Shown: positions 53,401 to 62,212, counted from the stretch's first letter. The stretch is DNA of 64,000 bases from Eubacterium nodatum ATCC 33099 (GCA_000510425.1 AZKM01000025.1:1-64000); one strand, 5' to 3'. The notes: generated by a model from the sequence alone, not told the origin. Made by a program: numbers and translations.

Positions 53401-54021
53401 AAATTGATAGCCTGCGGTATGCTTAAAATTCTCCGGATTTTTTAATTCATCTGTTTTTTCTCGAAGACTTGCAAAAGGATCGGGTATAGACATTATAGTT
53501 TTATGAATTTTTCTGATTATATCCTTTATGCCATCATTGTTCTTTTCACTTCCATACCAATCTAAAAACTCAATAAAATCCGGTGATGATTCTTCATAAT
53601 ATTTTTCAAGAAGTTCATCTAAGCTTTCTTCAATAAGTACTGCTGCCTGTGATTCATCGCAAGTTGAAAAGTCAGGATCCAAATCTATTTCATAGCTAAA
53701 TTGTCTTATAACTTCCAGTGCAAAGGAATGAAAGGTGCTTATATTGGCTCCGGGCAAAAGATCCAGCTGATTTTTCAGTTCCGGAAAGTCAGCTGCCTTT
53801 TTTTTAAGCGCTTTTCTAATTTTTTCACGCATTTCAGAAGCTGCAGCATTTGTAAATGTAACTATAAGCATTGAGTTAATAGGTACATTTTCCTCCGTAA
53901 CCATTTTCTTGATCCGCTCAACCAGAACTGCAGTTTTTCCGGAGCCTGCAGCTGCTGCCACTAAAATATTTTTATCCCTTTCTTCTATAGTCTGTTTCTG
54001 TTTCTCTGTCCAATTAGGCAT
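50473..54021 (-). CDS. addA: ATP-dependent helicase/nuclease subunit A (AddA)
   Basis: This encodes 1182 residues. It unwinds and degrades broken DNA ends to start recombination repair. The Q-motif and Walker A are at the start (W-T-E-K-Q-K-Q-T-I... A-A-A-A-G-S-G-K-T-A-V-L). UvrD-type motifs follow: I-V-T-F-T-N-A-A-A-S-E-M, I-D-E-Y-Q-D-T-S, V-G-D-I-K-Q-S-I-Y-K-F-R, L-N-R-N-F-R-S and V-A-F-T-R-A-K-E-K-L-Y. The C-terminal nuclease shows V-L-V-D-Y-K-T-N-R-I. The ATG at 54021 follows GGAGGAGAAT. addB, normally upstream, is absent here; gpmI lies divergently upstream. Confidence 0.95.
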   Translation of the reverse strand: MPNWTEKQKQTIEERDKNILVAAAAGSGKTAVLVERIKKMVTEENVPINSMLIVTFTNAAASEMREKIRKALKKKAADFPELKNQLDLLPGANISTFHSFALEVIRQFSYEIDLDPDFSTCDESQAAVLIEESLDELLEKYYEESSPDFIEFLDWYGSEKNNDGIKDIIRKIHKTIMSIPDPFASLREKTDELKNPENFKHTAGYQFMMGLIRDDLNKAFTFSKDAQEILFEMGLDRLANLMQGEVDFYNTLNVMAGSEKINRVGDFIKDKPGIILKANKTEKDIYDEIKDIVSAKRKAAGKITEGIAKKFFIYDIDIRIDDLKKCYPAAKTLYKLVVDFDCIFHEKKAERKVVDFSDIEHYCYEVLKSDEASGFYRQKFRHIFIDEYQDTSLLQEAIIGKISGENNLFMVGDIKQSIYKFRLAEPEIFQHKYENYAKSEEAMSMKIDLNRNFRSKPVILDWINDRFKDTMNGYDEDAYLYHGKEYSGDYSFEPELRLIETSSENIDEELKDMKAAELEALEVCQLIMKNLGREYEAVEEIDGVSVAVKHKINFRDMVILMRSLTTAGIFLDTMKRYGIPCYADDSESYFDTIEINVFMNLLKVMDNKYQDIPFLSVLRSEIFGFTTDELAKVRVLHNEGSYVEAFLSVADRIESSEMEFTDKCRSVMENLEKWKAQSLSMPLSEFVWNLLLDTGYYMAVGAMPNGGQRQANLRALCDKTRSFSESGQSSLYGFLQYIENVKKNKVKTGQVKLLGENDNVVRIMTIHKSKGLEFPMVICAGMGRKLNYTKASDKVVFHKDIGIGMCIEDTERGIENKSINYDIIMSRFKKEEVEENIRVLYVAFTRAKEKLYLTGTVNNFEKYLSDKENGFTSELNYLGILGKIPNSALVDINALRDFELTYSPENESDEEKSAAEEELNKVGKILSYEYPYKNALNMRSKYSVSSINKSAHKPAVLKSEALEDGYLAGDETYLDDKEFRIADREILINNSSFEINFPIPDFMLEERKIGPAEKGTIYHKVLEKLDFIRVKKSGLSYIEEAVQNLVEKGILSKNEVCAISLKKIMTFFESELGNRIISADEQGTLRKEQAFNLLLEYNGEEVMVQGIIDCYFEEGDEVVLVDYKTNRIDPEKDFDTEAMRMKNLYRQQLSLYKQAVELATSKQVKQSYLYLLSAGREIEVLR

Positions 54022-54140
54022 ATTCTCCTCCTGCTGTAAATCACGTATTGAAAGCCCAAATTTCAGCATACTGCACAATCACTTTGTACTAATTCCGAAA
54101 CTTTTCATTTAAAGTATAACATATTTTTATCCTACAAACA

Positions 54141-54169
54141 TTGTTGAATTGCAATCAATATGGTATGAT
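54141..54169 (+). promoter_or_regulatory. gpmI promoter
   Basis: TTGTTG (54141-54146) and TATGAT (54164-54169) are separated by 17 bases, about 45 bases before the gpmI start. Read by eye. Confidence 0.55.
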
Positions 54170-54213
54170 TTTAAAAGAATGAAATATTGCTAATTTTAAT
54201 AGAGAGGCGTGCT

Positions 54214-55737
54214 ATGACTGTAAAAAAACCGATGATGCTTTTAATAATGGACGGCTTCGGACTTAATGAAAACACCTATGGAAATGCGATTTCCCAGGCA
54301 AACAAGCCCAATTTAGATAGAATTTTTTCTACATATCCCATGACAAAAATCAATGCCAGCGAAGAATTTGTAGGACTCCCAAAGGGACAAATGGGAAATT
54401 CTGAGGTCGGTCATCTGAATATCGGTGCAGGAAGAATAATCTATCAGGATTTAACAAAGATTACAAAAGAAGCTGAAACGGGAAAGCTGTTCCGTAACAG
54501 AGCACTTCTCAATGCCATGCGTAATGCTAAAAAAAATGACAGCACTCTCCATCTGTTCGGATTACTCTCTGATGGCGGAGTTCACAGTCATATCGACCAT
54601 CTTTTTTCATTACTGAAAATGGCTGAGAATGAATCCTTAGATAAAGTTGCCATTCACTGCTTCCTTGACGGAAGAGATGTTCCGCCGAGGTGTGCCAAGA
54701 AATATATAACTTCTTTGGAATCCAAAATTTCTGAGCTGGGAATCGGTGAAATAGCTACGATTGCAGGTCGATATTATGGAATGGACAGAGACAAACGCTG
54801 GGAAAGACTCCAACTTGCCTACGATGCCATAACTTTAGGAAAAGGAGAAATAGCTTCAACTCCGGCAGATGCCATTGACAATGCTTACGGGCGCGGCGAA
54901 AACGATGAATTCGTTTTGCCCACAGTAGTCTCAAAGACTACTGTGCAGGACGGCGATTCCATCATCATGTACAACTTCCGTCCTGACCGCGCCCGTGAAA
55001 TCACCCGAGCCTTCGTTGATCCAAGCTTTGATGGTTTTAAAAGGACTAAAACCATTAAAGACCTTACTTATGTCTGCATGACGGAATACGATGCGGAAAT
55101 GCCAAATGTCGAAATCGCTTACCCTCCGGAAACATACAAAAACACCCTGGGAGAATATATCGCAGATTTAGGTTTACGCCAACTGAGAATCGCAGAAACA
55201 GAAAAATATGCCCATGTGACTTTTTTCTTTAACGGAGGTGTGGAACAACCCAATAAAAACGAGGACAGAATACTGGTTCCGTCTCCAAAGGTGGCAACTT
55301 ACGACCTGAAGCCTGAAATGTGTGCACATCAGGTAACTTCTAAGGTTATTGAAGCTATCAGCAAAGACATCTATGATATGATTATCCTGAATTTTGCCAA
55401 TGCCGACATGGTAGGACACACCGGAGTGATGGATGCTGCCATCAAGGCCATTGAAACATTGGATAATTGTGTTCCCCAAATTGAATCTGCAATATTAAAT
55501 GCCGGCGGTCAAATTCTGTTGACTGCCGACCACGGAAATGCAGATGTGATGCTGGATGAAAAGGGAAATGTAGTCACTTCTCATTCACTGAATCAAGTTC
55601 CGCTGGTGCACATAAGTGGAAATCCTGCCGCACTTAATGAAGGAGGTAAACTTGCCGATATAGCACCAACAATGCTTGAACTTATGGGACTTGAAATACC
55701 CAAGGAAATGACCGGTGTTTCACTGGTAAAAAAATAA
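54214..55737 (+). CDS. gpmI: 2,3-bisphosphoglycerate-independent phosphoglycerate mutase
   Basis: This encodes 507 residues. It interconverts 3- and 2-phosphoglycerate in glycolysis using two metal ions. The alkaline-phosphatase-type metal site is L-I-M-D-G-F-G, the nucleophile region Q-M-G-N-S-E-V-G-H, then H-C-F-L-D-G-R-D-V-P-P-R and I-L-N-F-A-N-A-D-M-V-G-H-T-G and T-A-D-H-G-N-A-D. All the metal ligands appear to be present. The ATG at 54214 follows GAGAGGCGTGCT. The gene stands alone, ends in an intrinsic terminator and diverges from addA. Confidence 0.96.
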   Translation: MTVKKPMMLLIMDGFGLNENTYGNAISQANKPNLDRIFSTYPMTKINASEEFVGLPKGQMGNSEVGHLNIGAGRIIYQDLTKITKEAETGKLFRNRALLNAMRNAKKNDSTLHLFGLLSDGGVHSHIDHLFSLLKMAENESLDKVAIHCFLDGRDVPPRCAKKYITSLESKISELGIGEIATIAGRYYGMDRDKRWERLQLAYDAITLGKGEIASTPADAIDNAYGRGENDEFVLPTVVSKTTVQDGDSIIMYNFRPDRAREITRAFVDPSFDGFKRTKTIKDLTYVCMTEYDAEMPNVEIAYPPETYKNTLGEYIADLGLRQLRIAETEKYAHVTFFFNGGVEQPNKNEDRILVPSPKVATYDLKPEMCAHQVTSKVIEAISKDIYDMIILNFANADMVGHTGVMDAAIKAIETLDNCVPQIESAILNAGGQILLTADHGNADVMLDEKGNVVTSHSLNQVPLVHISGNPAALNEGGKLADIAPTMLELMGLEIPKEMTGVSLVKK

Positions 55738-55745
55738 ATAAGAAT

Positions 55746-55792
55746 GCCTTGCAGATTTTGAAAAGTATATTCAAATCCTGCAAGGCGTTTTT
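55746..55792 (+). terminator. gpmI terminator
   Basis: GCCTTGCAG and CTGCAAGGC form the base of a stem extended by a mismatched upper part (TTTTGA / TCAAAT), followed by GTTTTT. It begins 8 bases after the gpmI stop codon. Confidence 0.9.
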
Positions 55793-55867
55793 AAGATTCA
55801 AATACTTGTGTAGTAAAAATATTTTTCACGGTCCATTTCTAAGTTGTTGTAAAAGAGCCGGTTATTT

Positions 55868-57442
55868 CTATTTTGACATTATCCTCTCCGCAAGTTTAAT
55901 TCCGTCAACAGCAGAGCTCATAATTCCTCCCGCATAACCTGCTCCTTCACCTCCCGGCATAAGTCCTTTTATATTACTTTCAAAATTTCTGTTTCTCAAA
56001 AGTCTTACAGGCGATGAGCTTCTGGTTTCAACCGCTCTTAGAATGCTGCTGTCACTGTCAAAGCCTTTTAATTTCTTACCTAAATATGGCATGGCCTCCT
56101 TTATTGATTCAATGGCAAAAGAAGGCAATGAATCAATAACTTTTCTACCCTGCGGACTTTCAGATTTTACATCACCCCAAGTTGCTTCCACCGGCTTATA
56201 GCTGCCGTCACTGTTTTCAAATGCAAGTCTTTCGTATTTCCTCTGAAATTCAATTCCTGCAAGCACATTATCACTTTCAAAATCCTCAATGCGAACATCC
56301 ACTAAAAGACCGCTGTTTGCCTTGCCGCTATTTCTCTTGCTATAGCTCATTCCGTTAGTTACGACACCGCCATCTTCCGATGCCGCAGCTATGACTTCCC
56401 CTCCCGGACACATACAAAATGTATATACACCTCTCCCATTCCCGCAATGGTGAACCAGGTTATATACCGCAGGCGGCAGAAAAATTTCTCGATTTTCATC
56501 TGAATCTGTACTTTGGTGGGATTCTGTAAACTTTGCAAATTCTCCATACTGTCCTTCATCTATGACATTTTGCGGATGCTCTATCCTAACTCCTATTGAA
56601 AAAGGTTTCTGCTCCATCTCAAGACCTATATCATTGAGCATTGAAAATGTGTCTCTGGCGCTGTGACCTATGGCAATAATCAAATTGGATGTCTTAATCA
56701 AATCCCTTTTGTTTCCATGACGCACAACTGCACCTGAGACTCTCCTCTCTGAAATTTCTACTTCTTCCAGTTTGGTATCAAATAAAACTTTCCCGCCAAG
56801 TTCTATAATTCGATTTCTTAAATTTTTAACAATACCTCTAAGTACATCTGTTCCTATATGAGGCTTTTGTTCATACATGATTTCCGGATTTGCACCGAAT
56901 CTAACAAAGGATTCTAAAACCTTTCTTTTTCGTGGATCTTTAATGCCGGAAGTCAGCTTGCCATCGGAAAAAGTTCCTGCTCCTCCCTCTCCAAATTGAA
57001 CATTACATTCCGTATCCAGAATCCCCTTAGTCCAAAATCGTTCTACTTTATAAACTCGATCTTCTATTGCAGATCCTCTTTCGATTACTATGGGTCTATA
57101 GCCTGCTTCTGCTAAAATTAATGCTGCAAACATACCGCATGGACCAAATCCAACTATTACGGGAGAGTTTTCCAAATGTTTATTCACTGTAATTTCTTTG
57201 TACAAATAATCTTTGGGTTCAGGTAATTTAAGTCTTATATTAGTAGAAAAATCCAAAGTATACACATGATGAATATTATTCTTTTTTCTGGCATCTATCG
57301 AATGTCTAACAATTTTAATATCGAAAACTTTCATTTTCTCATCTCTGCTGTTTTTACCGTATAGATGAATTATCTTTGCAGCTATATCTTTTATATCCTC
57401 CCCTATATTCAATTTTAACTGTGAAACTCTATATCGATTCAA
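55868..57442 (-). CDS. COG2509-type FAD-dependent oxidoreductase
   Basis: This encodes 524 residues. The N-terminal region (R-V-S-Q-L-K-L-N-I, then K-V-F-D-I-K-I-V-R-H-S-I-D-A-R-K-K) is an alpha/beta domain found in this family. The FAD fold begins P-V-I-V-G-F-G-P-C-G-M-F-A-A-L, and G-E-G-G-A-G-T-F-S-D-G-K-L, A-I-G-H-S-A-R-D-T-F and G-E-G-A-G-Y-A-G-G-I are conserved. The substrate and physiological role of this widespread family are unknown. A TTG codon serves as start, after AAAGGGCAATCAA, because the family's N-terminus continues in frame to that point. It is a single-gene unit, convergent with gpmI. Confidence 0.85.
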   Translation of the reverse strand: MNRYRVSQLKLNIGEDIKDIAAKIIHLYGKNSRDEKMKVFDIKIVRHSIDARKKNNIHHVYTLDFSTNIRLKLPEPKDYLYKEITVNKHLENSPVIVGFGPCGMFAALILAEAGYRPIVIERGSAIEDRVYKVERFWTKGILDTECNVQFGEGGAGTFSDGKLTSGIKDPRKRKVLESFVRFGANPEIMYEQKPHIGTDVLRGIVKNLRNRIIELGGKVLFDTKLEEVEISERRVSGAVVRHGNKRDLIKTSNLIIAIGHSARDTFSMLNDIGLEMEQKPFSIGVRIEHPQNVIDEGQYGEFAKFTESHQSTDSDENREIFLPPAVYNLVHHCGNGRGVYTFCMCPGGEVIAAASEDGGVVTNGMSYSKRNSGKANSGLLVDVRIEDFESDNVLAGIEFQRKYERLAFENSDGSYKPVEATWGDVKSESPQGRKVIDSLPSFAIESIKEAMPYLGKKLKGFDSDSSILRAVETRSSSPVRLLRNRNFESNIKGLMPGGEGAGYAGGIMSSAVDGIKLAERIMSK

Positions 57443-57620
57443 TTGATTGCCCTTTCTTTTTCTTAAAATCCTTACAGCATTTGACTTATCTCACAAACGG
57501 TTATACCGAAAGTCCTGTAATTCCCCCAAAGGTCTTGCATTTCTATCATATAAAGCCCTTAGCTCATCTCAAAACCCTATAAACTGTCATCTTGTGCGTT
57601 CGGTATTGCACCAGTAAAAT

Positions 57621-57655
57621 ACCCTTGAAAACACAAAATCGGCATTTCCAAGGGT
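57621..57655 (-). terminator. terminator of rpsB-tsf
   Basis: ACCCTTG-AAA and TTTCCAAGGGT form a stem that leads into TATTTTA on the minus strand. It lies about 45 bases past the tsf stop codon. Confidence 0.75.
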
Positions 57656-57700
57656 TAATATTCATTTTATTTATTTCCTAATCTTTGTTTTTAAGGACTT

Positions 57701-58615
57701 CTAGTTACCCATCTGAGCTGCTACTTCGGCTGCGAAGTCTTCTTCCTTCTTTTCGATTCCTTCACCTACCTCAAAACGAACCATTTCGGTAACAGTCATT
57801 TCTTTTCCCAGTCCTTTTGCAGATTCATTTACATATTCTGCAACTGTTTGATCTCCGTTCTTGACAAACTTCTGATCTACCAGACAAACTTCCTTTAGGA
57901 TAGCCTTAACTTTGCCCGGGATAATTCTATCCAACATCTGTTCCGGCTTACCTTCATTTATGAGCTGCTGTCTGGCAATTTCTTTTTCATTTTCAAGCCA
58001 AGCTTGATTAACTTCTTTTTCAGTTACAAACTTCGGATTCATGGAAGCAACCTGCATAGCAACATCTTTGCCGGTTACTTCAACCTCAGCTGCTGTGGCA
58101 TCGGTTTTAATTCCAACTATTACTCCTATAGTTCCGCCGCCATGTATGTATCCGGTGTAAACCGTACCCGGTGTTGCAACCTTATGGATTCTTCTGATAT
58201 TCATATTTTCGCCGATTTTACTGATTTTAGCAGTCAAGGCTTCCTTAACTGTACCTTCGTTATCATAAGGCAGTTCCATGAAGCTTTCCATTGAATCATT
58301 TTCAGCATTTAGTGCCATTGCTGCAAGTTTTTCTACAAACTCAATAAATTCAGGGTTTTTTGCCACAAAGTCTGTTTCGGAGTTCACCTCAACAACTGCA
58401 GCTCGGCTGCGATCTTCTGAAAAAGCAATCCTCACCAGACCTTCTGCCGCAATACGGTCAGCCTTCTTCGCAGCCTTCGATAGTCCCTTTTCACGAAGTA
58501 CATCAATGGCTTTATCAATATCACCATCAGTCTCTACAAGTGCCTTCTTACAATCCATCATTCCGGCACCTGTCTTTTCTCTTAATTCTTTTACTAATTT
58601 TGCAGTTACTGCCAT
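57701..58615 (-). CDS. tsf: elongation factor Ts
   Basis: This encodes 304 residues. It exchanges GDP for GTP on EF-Tu. The N-terminal domain has V-K-E-L-R-E-K-T-G-A-G-M-M-D-C-K-K-A-L, and the TDFVAKN core is E-V-N-S-E-T-D-F-V-A-K-N. The C-terminal segment Q-T-V-A-E-Y-V follows. The length is normal. It lies 15 bases after rpsB, on the same strand, in the usual rpsB-tsf pair, and ends with a terminator. Confidence 0.97.
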   Translation of the reverse strand: MAVTAKLVKELREKTGAGMMDCKKALVETDGDIDKAIDVLREKGLSKAAKKADRIAAEGLVRIAFSEDRSRAAVVEVNSETDFVAKNPEFIEFVEKLAAMALNAENDSMESFMELPYDNEGTVKEALTAKISKIGENMNIRRIHKVATPGTVYTGYIHGGGTIGVIVGIKTDATAAEVEVTGKDVAMQVASMNPKFVTEKEVNQAWLENEKEIARQQLINEGKPEQMLDRIIPGKVKAILKEVCLVDQKFVKNGDQTVAEYVNESAKGLGKEMTVTEMVRFEVGEGIEKKEEDFAAEVAAQMGN

Positions 58616-58630
58616 TTCTATTCCTCCAAA

Positions 58631-59407
58631 TTATTCAGCATCAACAGTTTCTTCAGCATCAGCTGTTTCATTATCAACCGCTTCTGCTTCCTCTACTTCC
58701 TCTGCCGGTCCTTCATCAAAACTCTCGCCCTGGTTGCCTTCAATAATAGCGTCTGCCATCTTTCCTGTAATCAGTTTTACGGCTCTGATAGCATCATCAT
58801 TGGCAGGGATTACATAATCCACATCATCAGGATCACAGTTTGTGTCTACGATACCCACGATAGGAATATTGAGAATACGAGCTTCTTTAACTGCAATCTT
58901 CTCTTTCTTAGGATCAACGATGAAAAGTGCCCCCGGCATACCTTTCATATCACGGATTCCGCCTAGGAATCTTTCCAGTTTTTCGTGTTCCTGACGCAGC
59001 TTGGTTACTTCCTTCTTTGATAGTTTTTCAAATATTCCATCTTCTTCCATCACTTCAATTTCTGCGAGTCTTTTAATTCTCTTGCTGATAGTACGGTAGT
59101 TTGTCAACATACCGCCAAGCCATCTCTGATTAACAAAGTAGTGTCCACATCTCTTTGCTTCATCAGCAATTGCATTCTGTGCCTGTTTCTTCGTTCCAAC
59201 GAATAAAATCGGCTTTCCGGACTCTCCGACTTCTTTCATGAAAGCATATGCTTCCTCAATCTTCTTTACAGTTTTCTGTAAATCGATAATATAGATTCCG
59301 TTTCTCTCTGTGAAAATGTAAGGAGCCATCTTAGGGTTCCATCTTCTCGTCTGGTGTCCGAAATGCACACCTGCTTCTAATAGTTGTTTCATTGAAATTA
59401 CTGCCAT
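58631..59407 (-). CDS. rpsB: 30S ribosomal protein S2
   Basis: This encodes 258 residues. Core: [39 protein letters not shown] and [20 protein letters not shown]. The last about 25 residues are an acidic tail ([18 protein letters not shown]). The ATG at 59407 follows AGGAGGAATTAAAA; an in-frame ATG 10 codons upstream is not used. tsf follows. A possible structured leader lies at 59420-59550. Confidence 0.97.
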   Translation of the reverse strand: MAVISMKQLLEAGVHFGHQTRRWNPKMAPYIFTERNGIYIIDLQKTVKKIEEAYAFMKEVGESGKPILFVGTKKQAQNAIADEAKRCGHYFVNQRWLGGMLTNYRTISKRIKRLAEIEVMEEDGIFEKLSKKEVTKLRQEHEKLERFLGGIRDMKGMPGALFIVDPKKEKIAVKEARILNIPIVGIVDTNCDPDDVDYVIPANDDAIRAVKLITGKMADAIIEGNQGESFDEGPAEEVEEAEAVDNETADAEETVDAE

Positions 59408-59429
59408 TTTTAATTCCTCCTGGTTTTTT

Positions 59430-59550
59430 CCATCCACCGAGCTTCTCTACACATAAAACCGACAATCTGGCAATTATGTCGGCACCATACTGCTTAAGCC
59501 CCGTGTGATAATTAGTAATATTGTTCTGCAAGCGAACTTTAACCATTATA
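59430..59550 (-). promoter_or_regulatory. candidate rpsB leader
   Basis: On the minus strand CCGACATAATTG and a following TGTCGG form a hairpin, and GCAAGC-type stems lie further upstream. The about 140 bases between transcript start and rpsB could carry the S2 autoregulatory leader found in some Firmicutes. The fold was only seen by eye. Confidence 0.35.
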
Positions 59551-59715
59551 TTAAAAACAAGCTGAAATTTCAAGTGTTTAAAAGGATTTTTTATTAAAAA
59601 TCCCAAAAAATATTTGCAGCTGAAACTCTCAAAATCATTTGCAGTAAACAGTGCAATTAAGTTATCAACATAACAAGCATATTTCAGAATCTAATCTCAA
59701 TATGAAAAACACTTA

Positions 59716-60054
59716 TTACATTAACTGCTTTCTTCTTATATACTCGTTATATGCCTTTTTGGCTACCAAAAAAGCATCTCTTGCAAGTATCAATTTCCTT
59801 CCGTTAGAAAAAAATACCTTTGATTCTGTCATCATATCCACTTTATCCAGATTGATCACGCAGCCTTTCATACACCTGCAGAATCTTTCATCCAAATACT
59901 TACAGACATTTTCCATCTTCTCATAGTACGCAAAATTGCCCTTCTCAGATATAACGTGGATCGTTCTGTTGTTCCGATCGATTATCAGGACATCATTCAA
60001 CATAACTTTTCTTGAAATAGTTCTGGTTATTACAGGTAAAAAATCATTTGCCAT
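59716..60054 (-). CDS. stand-alone LytTR DNA-binding protein
   Basis: This encodes 112 residues. It is almost entirely a LytTR DNA-binding domain: I-S-R-K-V-M-L-N-D-V-L-I-I-D-R-N-N-R-T-I-H-V, then E-K-M-E-N-V-C-K-Y-L-D-E-R-F-C-R-C-M-K-G-C-V-I-N-L-D-K-V and F-F-S-N-G-R-K-L-I-L-A-R. There is no receiver domain and no partner histidine kinase next to it. The ATG at 60054 follows GGAGGAAAGT. It is a regulator of unknown targets, upstream of the rpsB leader on the same strand. Confidence 0.85.
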   Translation of the reverse strand: MANDFLPVITRTISRKVMLNDVLIIDRNNRTIHVISEKGNFAYYEKMENVCKYLDERFCRCMKGCVINLDKVDMMTESKVFFSNGRKLILARDAFLVAKKAYNEYIRRKQLM

Positions 60055-60253
60055 ACTTTCCTCCTTTTCTTTCCTTGCGATACACACTTTCACAACTATG
60101 GCTTCAATAATTAGTAACCTCTAAAACTGAGATAATACTTCACCTATGTCTACTTTATATAAGTTATGGTAAAATAAGTCAACACCTTTTTATTGATTCA
60201 GTGAATTTATGTCGTTTTTTCGTATATTGTTGTAGTAAACTAAAATAAAAAGC

Positions 60254-60284
60254 AGTGTGCCGGAATTTTCAATTCTGACACACT
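60254..60284 (-). terminator. rpoZ terminator
   Basis: On the minus strand AGTGTGTCAGAATT pairs with AATTCCGGCACACT (one wobble, one mismatch), followed by GCTTTTTATTTTA. It lies just past the rpoZ stop codon. Confidence 0.85.
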
Positions 60285-60295
60285 ACCGAAATCAT

Positions 60296-60556
60296 TCATC
60301 CTTGCTCTTCAATCACCTGCCTGTGCATTTCCATTACACTATCCATCGCATCATCCATTGCACTGCTGTCACGCTTGTGTGTAATCCTACCCTCATAAAT
60401 TTCCTTTGCTGCAATGGAAACAGCTCTGTCAACATCACATTCTGTAAGTACGGGCTTGCCATCAATTAAATCTCTTGCTCTCTGTGCCGCCAAAATTACC
60501 AATGTGTATCTGCTGTCCACTTTTTTCCTGATTTTGTTAATTGATGGGTATAACAT
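60296..60556 (-). CDS. rpoZ: RNA polymerase omega subunit
   Basis: This encodes 86 residues. Core motif Y-P-S-I-N-K-I-R-K-K-V-D-S-R-Y-T-L-V-I-L-A-A-Q-R-A-R-D-L is typical of omega. C-V-D-R-A-V-S-I-A-A-K-E-I follows in the second half. Omega aids assembly of the polymerase. The start codon follows the gmk stop codon immediately, so they are coupled. Confidence 0.94.
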   Translation of the reverse strand: MLYPSINKIRKKVDSRYTLVILAAQRARDLIDGKPVLTECDVDRAVSIAAKEIYEGRITHKRDSSAMDDAMDSVMEMHRQVIEEQG

Positions 60557-61192
60557 CTATGCTTCCTCCTTGTATTTTTCCATTAAAATTCTCTTTATAT
60601 CCTTGGTAACCCTGGAATGCTCTGCAATCACCACCGCTTTGACACGGTTAACCGCCTCATCGAGTTCTCCATTCACCACCACATAATCGTACTCTTCTAT
60701 ATATGATAATTCTTCAAAAGTCTGTGCAAGTCTCATGTCTATAGTTTCCATGCTGTCTGTACCCCTGCCGGTAAGTCTTTTCCTTAAAATCGACATAGAT
60801 GGTGGCAGAATGAAAATAAAAATACCCTCCGGATATGCTTCTTTAACTTTAAGTGCTCCCTGGATGTCAATTTCCAGTACGACATCAACGCCCTCTGACA
60901 GCTTTTTCAAAACCTTCTCTTTAGGGGTACCGTAAAAATTTCCGTACACTTGTGCATGCTCAAGGAAACCTCCATCAGAGATCTTTTTCAAAAACTTTTC
61001 CTCTGATATAAAATAATAACTCTCGCCCTCTACTTCACCGACTCTTTTCTCTCTCGTGGTCATGGAAATCGAAAGCTCTATCTTTCCTGCATCACTATCT
61101 TCTATCAGCCTTTTGCATATAGTTCCCTTACCTGCTCCGGAGGGACCTGAAACTATAAAAAGCTTCCCCGGGTACTTGCTATATGACTCCAT
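60557..61192 (-). CDS. gmk: guanylate kinase
   Basis: This encodes 211 residues. It phosphorylates GMP to GDP. The P-loop is I-V-S-G-P-S-G-A-G-K-G-T, followed by S-M-T-T-R-E-K-R-V-G-E-V-E-G, the G-S/Y-Y-F-I motif, then L-E-I-D-I-Q-G-A-L-K-V and the L-x-x-R-G-T-D lid with R-L-x-x-R. The start follows GAGGTGACGG. It lies between yicC and rpoZ, the usual order, but remA is missing between yicC and gmk. Confidence 0.96.
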   Translation of the reverse strand: MESYSKYPGKLFIVSGPSGAGKGTICKRLIEDSDAGKIELSISMTTREKRVGEVEGESYYFISEEKFLKKISDGGFLEHAQVYGNFYGTPKEKVLKKLSEGVDVVLEIDIQGALKVKEAYPEGIFIFILPPSMSILRKRLTGRGTDSMETIDMRLAQTFEELSYIEEYDYVVVNGELDEAVNRVKAVVIAEHSRVTKDIKRILMEKYKEEA

Positions 61193-61327
61193 CCGTCACC
61201 TCGCTACTGTAAATCTGAGAAATAATTATATCATGCGGAGCAAATCCCTTCAAGAATTTTCATTCCTTGAACTTAAACATTTTATTCTGTCAGTTCGAAC
61301 CTGCTCTGTTGCTAATCCATGATTGCT

Positions 61328-62212
61328 TTATTCTATGTTTTGAACCTGCTCTCTTATCTTTTCAATTTCAGCCTTTACCTGCAGCATAATTCCTGTAATA
61401 TCTATATTGTTGGCTTTTGATCCTATTGTATTTGCTTCTCTGTTCATCTCTTGAACCAGAAAATCAAGTTTCTTTCCATCCGGACCTTTGCCGGTATTTA
61501 TTATGGCATCCAACTGATGTACATGGCTTTTCAATCTCGTAAGTTCTTCGGTAATATTGCACTTATCTGCGAATATTGCAGCCTCAAGCATAATCCTATC
61601 TTCCGGAATTTCCACATTGCCATCTAAAAGTTCCGATATTCTTGCCTTAAGTTTATCTGCGTATTCATTGGGAACATCCTCTGCTTTAGTTTCTATTTTA
61701 TTAACTAAATCAAGAATATATTTTCCTCTGGACAAAAGATCCTCTGCAAGTTTTTCTCCCTCCAACCTTCGCATATTATCTAAATTTTCAACTGCCTGCC
61801 TAACCGGAGTCAAAATCGATATTTTCATTTCTTCTTCATCTTCAACATCGGGAATTTGCTTAAATACTTCAGGAAGCCCCGCAATAAGACTAAGTTCCAC
61901 TTCTCCGTCCAGCTCATACTGATCTTGAAGCCTATTAAGGTTCTCTATATATTGCTCCGCAATAGGCTCATTCAACCTGATGGTAATATCACTTTCTGTA
62001 ATATTCTCCACCATAATCGAAACCTCAATTTTACCCCTCTTGGCAAATTTTTTTATTTCTTTCTTTATATAATCCTCTACAAAAGAGTACCTTCTCGACA
62101 TTCTAATATTTATATCGCTGTATCTGTGATTTACAGACTTGATTTCCACCGTTATATTTCTCTTGCCATCTGCAAATTCACCACGACCGAAGCCGGTCAT
62201 ACTCTTGATCAT
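61328..62212 (-). CDS. YicC-family endoribonuclease
   Basis: This encodes 294 residues. Typical YicC features: M-I-K-S-M-T-G-F-G-R-G at the start, the EIKSVNHR-Y motif, R-L-E-G-E-K-L-A-E-D-L, E-D-R-I-M-L-E-A-A-I-F-A-D-K-C-N-I-T-E-E-L-T-R-L and D-F-L-V-Q-E-M-N-R-E-A-N-T-I-G-S-K. YicC is an RNase acting on small RNAs in some bacteria; here it is assigned by family. The start follows GGAGGTAGAGT. gmk follows 135 bases downstream. Confidence 0.93.
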   Translation of the reverse strand: MIKSMTGFGRGEFADGKRNITVEIKSVNHRYSDINIRMSRRYSFVEDYIKKEIKKFAKRGKIEVSIMVENITESDITIRLNEPIAEQYIENLNRLQDQYELDGEVELSLIAGLPEVFKQIPDVEDEEEMKISILTPVRQAVENLDNMRRLEGEKLAEDLLSRGKYILDLVNKIETKAEDVPNEYADKLKARISELLDGNVEIPEDRIMLEAAIFADKCNITEELTRLKSHVHQLDAIINTGKGPDGKKLDFLVQEMNREANTIGSKANNIDITGIMLQVKAEIEKIREQVQNIE

